Positions 15,459-23,925 of a DNA stretch of 64,000 bases are shown one piece after another (the first letter of the stretch is position 1; every line of letters starts with the position of its first letter). The position numbers and the translations under genes are program-made. This DNA is from DATAXP01 sp036272935 (GTDB lineage: Bacteria; Planctomycetota; Planctomycetia; Pirellulales; PNKZ01). The notes under the pieces are model-generated. The model was not told where the DNA came from, did no database searches, and saw nothing but the letters and a program-made list of their open reading frames with translations. The stretch is from NCBI GenBank assembly GCA_036272935.1, contig DATAXP010000003.1, positions 62,001-126,000 of the forward strand. Direction: 5' to 3'.

Positions 15459-16958
15459 TTACTTTTTGGTGGGCTTGGCGGCAGGATGCTTCTTGAGCTG
15501 ACCGTCGGTTGCGGCCTTTTGCGATTCAGCTCCGACCCACAGATCGGCAGCGCGCGAAGGGCAGCCGAGTTGCTCGCCGGTGAGATTGACGAGAAGCGCG
15601 TCGCCCACGGCCAGGTCGGCGAGCTTCGCTTGCGCGGCCCCTTTCCACAGGCGAGTCGCGTCGCTCACCAGTAGCACCTGCTGGCCGAGATCGGGCACTG
15701 TTTCCACGTCAGCCGAGTAGTTCTTCACCTCGGGAATCTGCCGAGCGACGTACACCTTGCCTTCATCGAGCCGCAGCGCGTCGATGCGCAACGTCATTAG
15801 GTTCAACACCAAATGGCTGAACTCGTCGCTGATAAGGCTCGCGCGGGTAAACGCCCCTTGCTCATCCTGGTACAGCTGAAACCGGCAGCGCATGCCCAGC
15901 GGCAAATCCGCCAGCGAGGCCTCGGCCCCGAGGTACTTCACGATGCCGGTGGGGATGAGCGTGAAATCGACCAGTTCGCCCGTGCGATCGGTGCGGAAGC
16001 GGCCAGTGCGCCCTTCGGCGTCGACGCTGACCAGGTCGCCGAATACCAGGTGCTCGGAAAATGGCGGCGGCGCCTCGTCGCTGCGCAGTTTGTACCAAGG
16101 AAGCTGCTCGTTGCCGTAGTCGGTGCGGAACGGTAACTGCTCGGGGTAGTCTTTGGCCACGCATTCGATCAGGTCTGGAGTGCGCAGCGGCGTATAGCCG
16201 TAGTTCATCAGGCTTTCGCCGTAGAATTGGTCCTTCAACGGCCATCCGGAAGCGAAGCAGCGGACGACGCGGCCTTGCCGGAACCCTTCGAGCATATTGG
16301 GCACGGTGACGACCAGCCGCACGCCGCTGGTGCCATAGCCGTCGGTCGGCACGCGCTGGATCTCGCGCAGCGTCGCTTTCTCACGGTCGACTCCCGGATT
16401 CCAGGTGCGCAGCTCGTCGTTGGCCACCACCACATCGACCCCTTTGCCGACGGCGAAGTCGCCCATCCACGCCTGCTCGAAGCGTTTGGGCTCGCCGCTG
16501 AACAGTGTGATCGTCAACTCGTTGCCCTGTGTACGATCGATCCATCCCGGCAGGCCGCGGAACTTGACGAACGCCGCGTGACGCTCGCGCTGTGCCTCAG
16601 TGGCCTTGGGGTCGAGCGTGTCGGCCGTGCGGCGCTCGTGCATGGCGGCCAGCACACCGCGGCCGCCGCGTACCTGGTGGGCGAGCAGAAAGTCGAAACT
16701 CGTCTCCAGCGGCACATCGCGCAGATCGGCCTCGACATCGAAGTACTTGATCGACGCATACGGGGCCATCACGAAGTCGACCAGTTCACCGCTCTCGTCG
16801 CGGCGAAACTGGCCAGTGCGATGGATGAAGTCGGCAGTGACGAGCTTGCCGGTGACCGTGGTCACCGCGTCGTGTTTGGCGAACTCGCCTGCCCCAGCGG
16901 CCGACCATCCCAGCACGACGATCGTAATCACCGCCAGGAACCGAATGCGGCGCATCAT
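15459..16958 (-). CDS. Secreted protein with two copies of one module
   Basis: A 499-residue protein; ATG 16958 overlaps the DUF1552 stop by 4 bases. The signal peptide is MMRRIRFLAVITIVVLGWSA. Two related modules are visible. Residues about 30-105 contain HRTGQFRRDESGELVDFVM and later IKYFDVEADLRDVPLETSF; about 310-385 contain GRTGRFRTDRTGELVDFTLI and VKYLGAEASLADLPLGMRCR. The first copy also carries a large insert (WIDRTQGNELTITLFSGEP). Each module looks like a beta-barrel, OB-like unit. I do not recognise a named domain. Its position between the DUF1552 and DUF1592 genes suggests it works with them in the periplasm. Confidence 0.75.
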   Translation of the reverse strand: MMRRIRFLAVITIVVLGWSAAGAGEFAKHDAVTTVTGKLVTADFIHRTGQFRRDESGELVDFVMAPYASIKYFDVEADLRDVPLETSFDFLLAHQVRGGRGVLAAMHERRTADTLDPKATEAQRERHAAFVKFRGLPGWIDRTQGNELTITLFSGEPKRFEQAWMGDFAVGKGVDVVVANDELRTWNPGVDREKATLREIQRVPTDGYGTSGVRLVVTVPNMLEGFRQGRVVRCFASGWPLKDQFYGESLMNYGYTPLRTPDLIECVAKDYPEQLPFRTDYGNEQLPWYKLRSDEAPPPFSEHLVFGDLVSVDAEGRTGRFRTDRTGELVDFTLIPTGIVKYLGAEASLADLPLGMRCRFQLYQDEQGAFTRASLISDEFSHLVLNLMTLRIDALRLDEGKVYVARQIPEVKNYSADVETVPDLGQQVLLVSDATRLWKGAAQAKLADLAVGDALLVNLTGEQLGCPSRAADLWVGAESQKAATDGQLKKHPAAKPTKK

Positions 16959-18355
16959 GCCAGCAGCTCCGACACCGGACCGACGCTGTCGACAAACGTT
17001 TCGGTCGGCACCTCCATCTTTTGCAACATGGTGAGCATCACGTTGCTGAGCCGGGCGTTGCCGTTCTTTGGCCTGCCGCACAAGCTCTTCCATTCGTCGT
17101 AGCTGAGCGTGTATTCCTGGCTGCCGCCGAAGTTGTAGTCGATGTGCTGACCATGATGCAGCCCCAGGCCGCGGCCGCCCGCGAGCACGATCGGCAAGTT
17201 GCCGTTGGCGTGGCTGTGACCATAACCCATGCCGCTGCCGAACAGGACCATCGTGCGATCCAAGAGCGGCTCGCCTTGTTCATCGACCGCGGCGAGTTCG
17301 TCGAGAAAGTGCGCGAACTGCTGCATCAGGAACTCGTCGCTGCGCGCGAAGCGCTCGAGCACCACGGGGTCGCCGTTGTGGTGCGACAGGTTGTGCCGCT
17401 GCTGTGTGATGCCGATCTCGGGAATCGCCAGGCCTAAGCCTTCGGCCCCGTTCATGTACGTGACCACGCGCGTCATGTCGGTCCGCAGAGCCAGCACGAT
17501 CAGGTCGAACATCGTGCGCCAATACTCGCCGGTGTTCGTCTTGGAGACATCGCGCTGAAACGGGGCCGCCAGCTCCTTGTCGACCGCGGGTTTGGGAACG
17601 TCGAGCCACGAGTCGAGCCGGGCGGCACGCTGCTCCACGTCGCGCACCGAGTGGAGGTACTCGTCGAGCTTCGTGCGGTCGTCGGTCCCCAGCGCGCGGC
17701 GGAGGCTTTTGGCCTCGTCAACCAGCGAATCAAGAATGCTCCGCCGCAGGCCAAGGCGAGCGCGCTGGACTTCGATACCGCCAGCTTCGGTCCCGAACAG
17801 GCGGTTGAACACCAGCCGTGGATTGTCTTCGGCCGGCAGCGGCACGCCGTCGCGTGAGAAGGCCAGGGTGCTGGTGCCCAACGGGTGACCGGTGCCGGCG
17901 CGGATCGACAGCTCCAGCGACGGGAAGCGTGTGTGCTCGCCGGTGACCTCGGCCATCAGTTGATCGCATGAGACGGTGTTCTCGTACTTGCGGGCGCTCT
18001 GGGCGTCGATCTTCGCCCCGGTGAGCCAGGTGTCGGCGCACACATGGGCCTGGCCAATGCCGTTGGGATGGTGCAGACCACTGAAGATCGTGACGTCGTC
18101 GCGGCGGCCGGCCAGCGGTTTGAGCGTCGACGACCACTCGAATTCGCGCCCAGCTTTCTTCACCTGCCATGCCATGCCGTTCACGCCGTTGGGGATGTAC
18201 ACGAACACACTGCGGCGCGGCTTCGGTTTGGCAGCCGATGGCGCGGCACGCAGCGGCGTCATCGCATCGAGCAGCGGCAGGGCGAGCGCGGCTCCGGTGC
18301 CACGTAGAAAATGACGGCGATCGAGCAGCCAACGCTGGCTACGGATATTGCTCAC
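16955..18355 (-). CDS. DUF1552 protein with Tat-type signal
   Basis: A protein of about 466 residues. GTG 18355 is chosen because GCGAGG lies about 8 bases upstream and the Tat-like signal DRRHFLRGTGAALALPLLDA then falls at the normal distance; ATG 18415 would add 20 residues. DUF1552 features follow: RRSVFVYIPNGVNGMAWQV, LTGAKIDAQSARKYENTVSC-DQL, SLELSIRAGTGHP, MVLFGSGMGYGHSHANGNLP, LPIVLAGGRGLGLHHGQHID. It belongs to the alkaline-phosphatase-like DUF1501/1552 group, with unproven activity. Tat export implies folding with a cofactor in the cytoplasm. It is the first gene of the operon with 15459 and 13015. Confidence 0.92.
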   Translation of the reverse strand: MSNIRSQRWLLDRRHFLRGTGAALALPLLDAMTPLRAAPSAAKPKPRRSVFVYIPNGVNGMAWQVKKAGREFEWSSTLKPLAGRRDDVTIFSGLHHPNGIGQAHVCADTWLTGAKIDAQSARKYENTVSCDQLMAEVTGEHTRFPSLELSIRAGTGHPLGTSTLAFSRDGVPLPAEDNPRLVFNRLFGTEAGGIEVQRARLGLRRSILDSLVDEAKSLRRALGTDDRTKLDEYLHSVRDVEQRAARLDSWLDVPKPAVDKELAAPFQRDVSKTNTGEYWRTMFDLIVLALRTDMTRVVTYMNGAEGLGLAIPEIGITQQRHNLSHHNGDPVVLERFARSDEFLMQQFAHFLDELAAVDEQGEPLLDRTMVLFGSGMGYGHSHANGNLPIVLAGGRGLGLHHGQHIDYNFGGSQEYTLSYDEWKSLCGRPKNGNARLSNVMLTMLQKMEVPTETFVDSVGPVSELLA

Positions 18356-18474
18356 GGCAGGACCTCGCAGGCGGGGGATGTTTCGGGGCGAGACTGCTGG
18401 CGGGGACTCGGTCATCCGACGGGGGCGAACCGAGTCGAAGCATTGTAACCGATCACTGGCCGTCGCAACAGAAT

Positions 18475-18547
18475 TAGGCCAGCCGAGACTCGAACTCGGA
18501 ACCTTAGGATTATGAGTCCTGCGCTCTAACCATTGAGCTACTGGCCC
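18475..18547 (-). tRNA. tRNA-Met (CAT)
   Basis: A 73-nt cloverleaf: acceptor GGGCCAG/CTGGCCT (one G-T pair) with discriminator A, D-arm GCTC/GAGC, anticodon loop CTCATAA (CAT) in stem CAGGA/TCCTA, T-arm CCGAG-TTCGAGT-CTCGG. The base-paired first position suggests the elongator form. CCA is not encoded. It is upstream of, and on the same strand as, the DUF1552 operon. Confidence 0.95.
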
Positions 18548-18656
18548 GTGCGAAGCGCATTTTAGGCGATGGCTGTCGAGTCCGCGACCGACTGGTGGCC
18601 GCTTGCCGCCAGAATGAAAAGTACGGCACCGTGCCGTTTGCGCGGCATGGTATGAT

Positions 18657-18929
18657 TTGTCCATCGAAGTCGAGCTGAAAATCAATGTCGCGGCTCTCGA
18701 CGCCCCGCACCGGCATGCTCTGGAAGAGGTCATCGGTCGTCGGTTGGCAACCAACCAGCAATTGATCATCTGCATCAAGGACGTCAAACCGCCGCCGGCG
18801 GCCGCGTTTCGCCCCGTCCAAACGCTCGATGATTGGACGAACGTCTACGAAGGGCTGACCGACGACGAAGTCGGGGCCATCGATAAGATCGCGACGACAC
18901 GAGCGAACCTCACACGCGAGCTCGACTAG
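18657..18929 (+). CDS. Small antitoxin-like protein upstream of PIN relic
   Basis: A 90-residue protein with a TTG start (no in-frame ATG or GTG nearby). It has MSIEVELKINVAALDAPHRH, EEVIGRRLATNQQLIICIKD and a C-terminal helix GLTDDEVGAIDKIATTRANL. The gene ends 3 bases before a VapC-like start, the usual place of an antitoxin. The EVIGRRL helix and LTDDEV ending resemble small antitoxins found beside PIN genes in planctomycetes and cyanobacteria. No clear DNA-binding fold is visible. It appears intact although its partner is broken. Confidence 0.65.
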   Translation: MSIEVELKINVAALDAPHRHALEEVIGRRLATNQQLIICIKDVKPPPAAAFRPVQTLDDWTNVYEGLTDDEVGAIDKIATTRANLTRELD

Positions 18930-18932
18930 CTC

Positions 18933-19539
18933 ATGGACTCAGCACTGCTCGACACCGATATTCTGTCGGAAGTGCTCAAGCGAAAGGATGAGTTGGTTCT
19001 GCAAGCGGCGCGGCAGTACTTGGGCAGAGCATCAACGATTCGCGTGCTCTGCGACCACGGTCTACGAAATGGTTCGAGGTATGCAGGCCAACCGCGCCAG
19101 GGCCGGCGCATCAAAATCCACCCTAATCGTGGCCCATTTATCGAGGAATGCGACTTGCCATTACCATACGCTATCAGCGCCTGATTTGTTTGCGACCTAT
19201 CTCGACCATGGAATCGCCGCAAATCCTGTCATTTCAATTGCTTTTGAAGCCATTTTGATGCGCCGGCCCTGCCAACCGCGCGACTCGGCAGTTGAGCGGA
19301 TTTCTCCGGATCGTTGGCACGAGCGACGTGTTGCCCGTCAGCATGCCGATCCTGATGCATGCCGCTCGCTTATGGGCAGAAGCCCGTAGCAAAGGCCTCG
19401 CGAGGAACGACGCCGACCTTATCATCGCCACGACGGCGCTCTCGAAGCCCGCCGCGTGCTGGTGACCGGCAATACGCAACACTTCGCATGGATTCCCGGT
19501 CTCCGATTAGCGGATTGGCGCTCGCCGGCGACTGCATGA
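18933..19539 (+). pseudogene. PIN-domain (VapC-like) toxin, several frameshifts
   Basis: Pieces of one PIN protein occur in changing frames. MDSALLDTDILSEVLKRKDE (first acidic residues) runs from 18933. TTVYEMVRGMQANRA follows near 19060 in another frame. LPVSMPILMHAARLWAEARS with RNDADLIIATTALS is near 19340-19450. Finally VLVTGNTQHFAWIPGLRLAD-WR runs to a TGA at 19537. Conserved PIN acids are present but at least three frame changes destroy the reading frame. The toxin is therefore dead, while the upstream antitoxin-like gene is intact. Confidence 0.8.
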
Positions 19540-19590
19540 ACGCGCTCGCTTGAACGGCAATCTCTCGTAACCAAGGCGCCTTCAAGGCGA

Positions 19591-22500
19591 CTAACGCCCT
19601 GCGTCGCCGGTGACGTCGGTTGGTGGGGCACCGGGTGGCAGTGGCACCTGGGAGAAGGTCATCAGGTAGGCGAACAGGTTGCGCACCTGGTCGGGCTTGA
19701 GTGGTTGCAGCAGCCCTTCGGGCATCAGCGACAACGGCGAGGGTTCGATCGCATCGATGTCGCCGCGGTCGATGGCCAGGCGCTCCTTCGCGGTCTGCAG
19801 CGTCACGGTGCGCTGGTTCTGGCTGCGCACGATGCCGTTGAGCACGCGCCCGTCGGCAAGCTGCACCACCGACATGCGAAAGTCCGCCGTGACCACGGCA
19901 CTGGGGTCGACGATGTTGCTCAGCAGGTAGTCGATGTTCTGCCGGGCGGCGCCGGTCAGGTCGGGGCCGATCTCGCCGCCGTGACCGTACAAGCGGTGGC
20001 ACGTGGCGCAGGCGGTGTTGAACACCACGCGGCCTTGGCCAGCGTCCGACTCGCCGAGCACGGTGGGCGTAAGCTGCTCTTTGAGCTGCGCAATCGCCTG
20101 CGTTTTGTCGGCCGAACTGTCGCGGATTTCGCCCCACACGTCGGCCAGGCGCTTCGCGAGCTTCGGATCCTTGAAGCTGCGGATCTGCCGGGCCTGGAAT
20201 ACCGACAGGTCGCTGCGTGCGATGTTGCCGGCGGCCATCTCGTCGAGCATGGCTAGGGCAAATGTTGGGCGCGAGACGAGCGTCTCCATGATCGCGGCAC
20301 GCTCGGAATGATGGAACTTCTTGTAGTTCTTCGCGAGCTTCGCGCCGAGCTTCGGATCGTCGAACGCTGCCAAGCCGCGCACCGCGATCGTATTCAGGAA
20401 CCGCGTGCCGAGCAGCGCTTCACAGATGCTGCGCAGATCGTCGGGGCGGCTTTGGATGAGCGTTTCGAGTGCCGCGCGGCGGAGGTTCATGTCGGCACTG
20501 CCGTCGAGGGCGATTTTGCGCACCTCGCCTAGCGCGCGGCCGTCGCCGAACAACACGCTCAAGTCGCGCACCAGTTCGCGTTCGCTGGCGCTACCGGCCT
20601 CGGCGGCTGTTTGCACCTTGTCCCACGACGCAGGACGCGGCGCTTTGTGCCAACCGGCCAGGCCCGCGCTCATGCCGGCCAGCGCATCGGCCAACAGGCC
20701 GCCGTCGGGCTTGCTCGCGGCGGTCGCCAACAGCGCGTCCAGCGGAGCAGCGTTCTTGGCCAGGTCCTCGGCAAGCCGCCGAGCGATCCATTGTCGCAGT
20801 TTCGGCCAGCGGGTCGCAGCGGCCACCTGCGGGAGCCTCTGCGGATCGACGTCGCCGACAGGGATTAAGCCGTACCAAACCATGGCTGGCAGGTTATGGT
20901 CGTCGGCATCCTCGTCGCGACTGGCCAGGGCCGTTGCCAGTGCCGGTCGCTGCGTCACAGCAAGGCGTTGCAGCACCGAAGCCAGCACCAGGCGCACCAG
21001 GCCCGAATCGTCGCTCTTCGCCAGCGCGACCAACTCGGCCAGTTGCGCCGTGGTGACGCTTGCCGGGGGCACATGAGCTTCCGGGCCCATTACCGTGTCC
21101 AGCGGCCAGCGATCGGTGAGCAATCGAATCGCCCAGGTGCGCAGGTGCTCGTCGCGATCGGCCAGCAGCGCATGCAACAGTTGATCGTCGGCCTGGCCGA
21201 TGGCGAATAGCGAACCGAGTGCGCGGAGGCGGATCGCGGTCGAGTCGGCTTCGCGCGTCATCGCAGTGAGCTGGTCGGCAGCGACGCGGGAGTGCTCGCC
21301 GCGCTCGGCCCGGGCTACCAACTGCCGGCGGGCCTGGCGAGCGTACCATTCGTTGGAATGCTTGTGCAACGCAACCAGCTCGTCGACGCCGAGCTTGCCG
21401 AGATCGATCGGCTTTTGCGGTGCCGGGTCGCCGTAGGTCACACGGTACACGCGGCCACTCGTGCGGTGGACGCCGGTGCTCTCGTGGCACTCGCCGGCGT
21501 CGCTCCAGTCGATGATGTACGCGCTACCATCGGGACCGTAGCTTAGCTCGAGACCACGGAAGAACGGGTCGGCGGCAAAGATCATGTCGGGATCGTGCCG
21601 GGCGACGTAGCCAGAACCTTCGCGCTCGAGGCGCTCGTCGTTGAGGCGGCGGCCGTGCATGTTGATGGTGAACAGGCGGCCGCGGTACTGCTCGGGCCAT
21701 TGGTCGGCCAGGTAGATCATGGTGCCCGTGTGGGCGTGGCCGCCGCCCAGGCGATCGTGCTCGCCGGTGGCACTGCGCGAATCGGTCCAGCTCTTGCCGG
21801 TGTCCCAGTGCCAATGGTCGGCGTGCATGTCGATGCACTCGTAGACGCGCGGATTAGGATCGATCGTGTGCGGCCGGACGAAATGGGCGCCGACGATCGA
21901 ATACCACAAGTGGCCATTCACCGTGTTGACGAAGAACGCTTCGCCGTGCTCGTTCCAGTCGTTCCCCCAAGGATTCGTGGTGCCGTGGTTCAGCGTTTCG
22001 AACACGCGGCGCTCGGGGTGAAAGCGCCACAGGCCGCCGCGTACCGGGATGCGCCGATCGGCGGGCGTGCCGGGAATGCCGACCTCGCCGGGGGCCGACG
22101 CGCCGCAACGACCGTACAGCCAACCGTCGGGTCCCCAGTGCAGGCCGTTGGCGAAATTGTGAAAGTTCTCAGGCGGAACCGTGAAGCCGTCGAGCATCAC
22201 CTGGGCCGGGCCGTCCGGCTTGTCGTCGCCGTCGCGATCGGGGATGAACAGCAACTGCGGCGGACAGATAGCCCACACGCCGGTCGGGCTCCACTCGATG
22301 CCGGTCAGGTCCTGCACGTCGTCGGCAAACACCGTGCGACGATCGCTGCGGCCGTCGCCGTCTTCATCGGCCAGGATGATAATCCGATCGCGCAGCGCGA
22401 ATTCCAGCTTCTTGGGGCGCTCGGCGTAGGTGTAGTTCTCGGCGATCCACAGCCGGCCGCGGGCGTCCCAGCTCATAGCGATCGGGTTGCACACCTCGGG

Positions 22501-23556
22501 CTCGGCGGCGAACACGTTCACCTTAAAGCCTTCGGGGACGCGCATCGCCGCGGCGGCCTTCTCGGCGGGCGACGGCTCGCCGGACGATGCGGGCTCGGTG
22601 TTGTACGGCTTGGGGAACTCCGCGGGAGGTGCGATTTGGCCGAGGGTCGTCGGCACCGGCTGGCTCGCCAGTTCTCCCAGCTCGCTGCGTGCCTTGCGAA
22701 GCAGCCGGAATCCGGCGCCGGTCGAATCGGTCCAGCCTTGCGTGAGCAGCGCATTGGCTTCGGCAAGCTGCTGCACCAGCACGTTGATCCGCTGCTGAGC
22801 GGCAATGTCGGGTGCCGCGAGCTTGGCGAGCTTCAACGGCGGGCCGGCGAACACGAGCTGTTGCTTCGCCTGAATGTAGTACCCTTCGAGATACAAGTCC
22901 GAAGCGGCGGCGATCGCCATGTCGGCCCGCGACAGCGCGTCGCGATAGGCCCGCGTCTTGCCGCGCTCGAAGTACGGCAGCTCGCGCAGCACGGCGAACG
23001 CCTCGTGGCGTTTCTCGGGCGTTTGCGAGATCGACAACAAGTTTGATGCGCGGCGCAAGATGGCGACGCTGTCTTCGAGCTTGATTCCCAACAATTGACC
23101 GACGACGGAGTCCATGATCGCCTGGCACTCCAGCCGCAATGTCGCAGCATTGCCCGCGGCTGCCGCGGTACGGGCGGCTTCGAGATGCTCGAGCGCGTCG
23201 CTGATATCAACGGTGTTGCGAATGGCTTCGAGATCGGCCTGGATCGAATCGAGTTGCGCCCGGGCCGCCGCATCGACCGTGGCCGACTGCGAGACTTCCC
23301 GCAGGTGCGAGATCAGCGGTTTGGGGCAGACTGTCTCTCTTAGCCGGGTAAGGCTTTGCCACATCTGACGGATGTCGACCTGCACGCCGCCGTCGGCGTC
23401 GAGCACCAGGCTCAGTCCGAATTCGTAGACCGACTGCCGGAACTGGTCGAAGGCGTCAGCGTCTCGCTTGGAGAGCTTGGCCTGGGGCTGCTGGGCATGC
23501 GTCGCACCTGCGAATAACAGGCCGATGACCAACAAGAGAACCGGCAGTCGATTCAT
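19591..23556 (-). CDS. PVC-type membrane-bound dehydrogenase with heme-binding domain
   Basis: A 1321-residue exported protein. The signal peptide is MNRLPVLLLVIGLLFAGATH. Residues about 25-330 are a helical region of unknown type. From about 340 a six-bladed propeller (PVC-type dehydrogenase domain) starts with PEGFKVNVFAAEPEVCNPIA and includes GIEWSPTGVWAICPPQLLFI, NFANGLHWGPDGWLYGRCGA and ELSYGPDGSAYIIDW. Residues about 690-1110 form HEAT-like helices. The C-terminal heme domain has FNTACATCHRLYGHGGEIGP (CxxCH near 1186) and NIDYLLSNIVDPSAVV. Substrate is unknown; the family resembles sugar dehydrogenases passing electrons to a heme. The long helical N-terminal extension is less usual. Confidence 0.9.
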   Translation of the reverse strand: MNRLPVLLLVIGLLFAGATHAQQPQAKLSKRDADAFDQFRQSVYEFGLSLVLDADGGVQVDIRQMWQSLTRLRETVCPKPLISHLREVSQSATVDAAARAQLDSIQADLEAIRNTVDISDALEHLEAARTAAAAGNAATLRLECQAIMDSVVGQLLGIKLEDSVAILRRASNLLSISQTPEKRHEAFAVLRELPYFERGKTRAYRDALSRADMAIAAASDLYLEGYYIQAKQQLVFAGPPLKLAKLAAPDIAAQQRINVLVQQLAEANALLTQGWTDSTGAGFRLLRKARSELGELASQPVPTTLGQIAPPAEFPKPYNTEPASSGEPSPAEKAAAAMRVPEGFKVNVFAAEPEVCNPIAMSWDARGRLWIAENYTYAERPKKLEFALRDRIIILADEDGDGRSDRRTVFADDVQDLTGIEWSPTGVWAICPPQLLFIPDRDGDDKPDGPAQVMLDGFTVPPENFHNFANGLHWGPDGWLYGRCGASAPGEVGIPGTPADRRIPVRGGLWRFHPERRVFETLNHGTTNPWGNDWNEHGEAFFVNTVNGHLWYSIVGAHFVRPHTIDPNPRVYECIDMHADHWHWDTGKSWTDSRSATGEHDRLGGGHAHTGTMIYLADQWPEQYRGRLFTINMHGRRLNDERLEREGSGYVARHDPDMIFAADPFFRGLELSYGPDGSAYIIDWSDAGECHESTGVHRTSGRVYRVTYGDPAPQKPIDLGKLGVDELVALHKHSNEWYARQARRQLVARAERGEHSRVAADQLTAMTREADSTAIRLRALGSLFAIGQADDQLLHALLADRDEHLRTWAIRLLTDRWPLDTVMGPEAHVPPASVTTAQLAELVALAKSDDSGLVRLVLASVLQRLAVTQRPALATALASRDEDADDHNLPAMVWYGLIPVGDVDPQRLPQVAAATRWPKLRQWIARRLAEDLAKNAAPLDALLATAASKPDGGLLADALAGMSAGLAGWHKAPRPASWDKVQTAAEAGSASERELVRDLSVLFGDGRALGEVRKIALDGSADMNLRRAALETLIQSRPDDLRSICEALLGTRFLNTIAVRGLAAFDDPKLGAKLAKNYKKFHHSERAAIMETLVSRPTFALAMLDEMAAGNIARSDLSVFQARQIRSFKDPKLAKRLADVWGEIRDSSADKTQAIAQLKEQLTPTVLGESDAGQGRVVFNTACATCHRLYGHGGEIGPDLTGAARQNIDYLLSNIVDPSAVVTADFRMSVVQLADGRVLNGIVRSQNQRTVTLQTAKERLAIDRGDIDAIEPSPLSLMPEGLLQPLKPDQVRNLFAYLMTFSQVPLPPGAPPTDVTGDAGR

Positions 23557-23657
23557 GATGTCGCCTTCAGAAAACGGGCTCAGCGACGAGCGCGAAAAGA
23601 TGGTACATTGAGCTTCCGCCCACTCTCCCAGGATACCTGCCGACGACCTCGTTTGAT

Positions 23658-23903
23658 ATGACCGTGCGAGTTCAATTGTTCGGTGCAGCACGCGATGCGT
23701 TGGGGGACGATGTCGCCGATGTGGACCTGCCCGACGGCGCGACCATCGGCCAGCTTCGGCGAACCCTGGCGATGCAGTATCCGGCGATCGCTGCGCTGGT
23801 GCCGCACCTGCAATTCGCCGTTGACGCTGGGAAGGCCGACGATCGCACGGCACTGAGTCCGTCGAGCGACGTTGCCGCGGTGTTCCCGGCGATTACACGC
23901 TGA
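23658..23903 (+). CDS. MoaD/ThiS-like ubiquitin-fold protein without C-terminal GG
   Basis: An 81-residue protein. MTVRVQLFGAARDALGDDVA, VDLPDGATIGQLRRTLAMQY and PHLQFAVDAGKADDRTAL-SPSSDVAAV follow the MoaD beta-grasp pattern (small subunit of molybdopterin synthase). MoaD needs a C-terminal Gly-Gly for adenylation and thiocarboxylation, normally after PPVSGG. Here the frame ends FPAITR, so it could not form a thiocarboxylate. The ending may have decayed, or the protein may have another role. No other molybdopterin genes are near; an aminotransferase gene follows 22 bases later. Confidence 0.78.
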   Translation: MTVRVQLFGAARDALGDDVADVDLPDGATIGQLRRTLAMQYPAIAALVPHLQFAVDAGKADDRTALSPSSDVAAVFPAITR

Positions 23904-23925
23904 CCGCCTCCGTTCAAACCACGCC

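Noticed and set aside
18356..18787. N-terminal extension of the DUF1552 protein
   Set aside because: The extension reads through the tRNA-Met gene (giving GPVAQWLERRTHNP-type text) and would bury the Tat signal.
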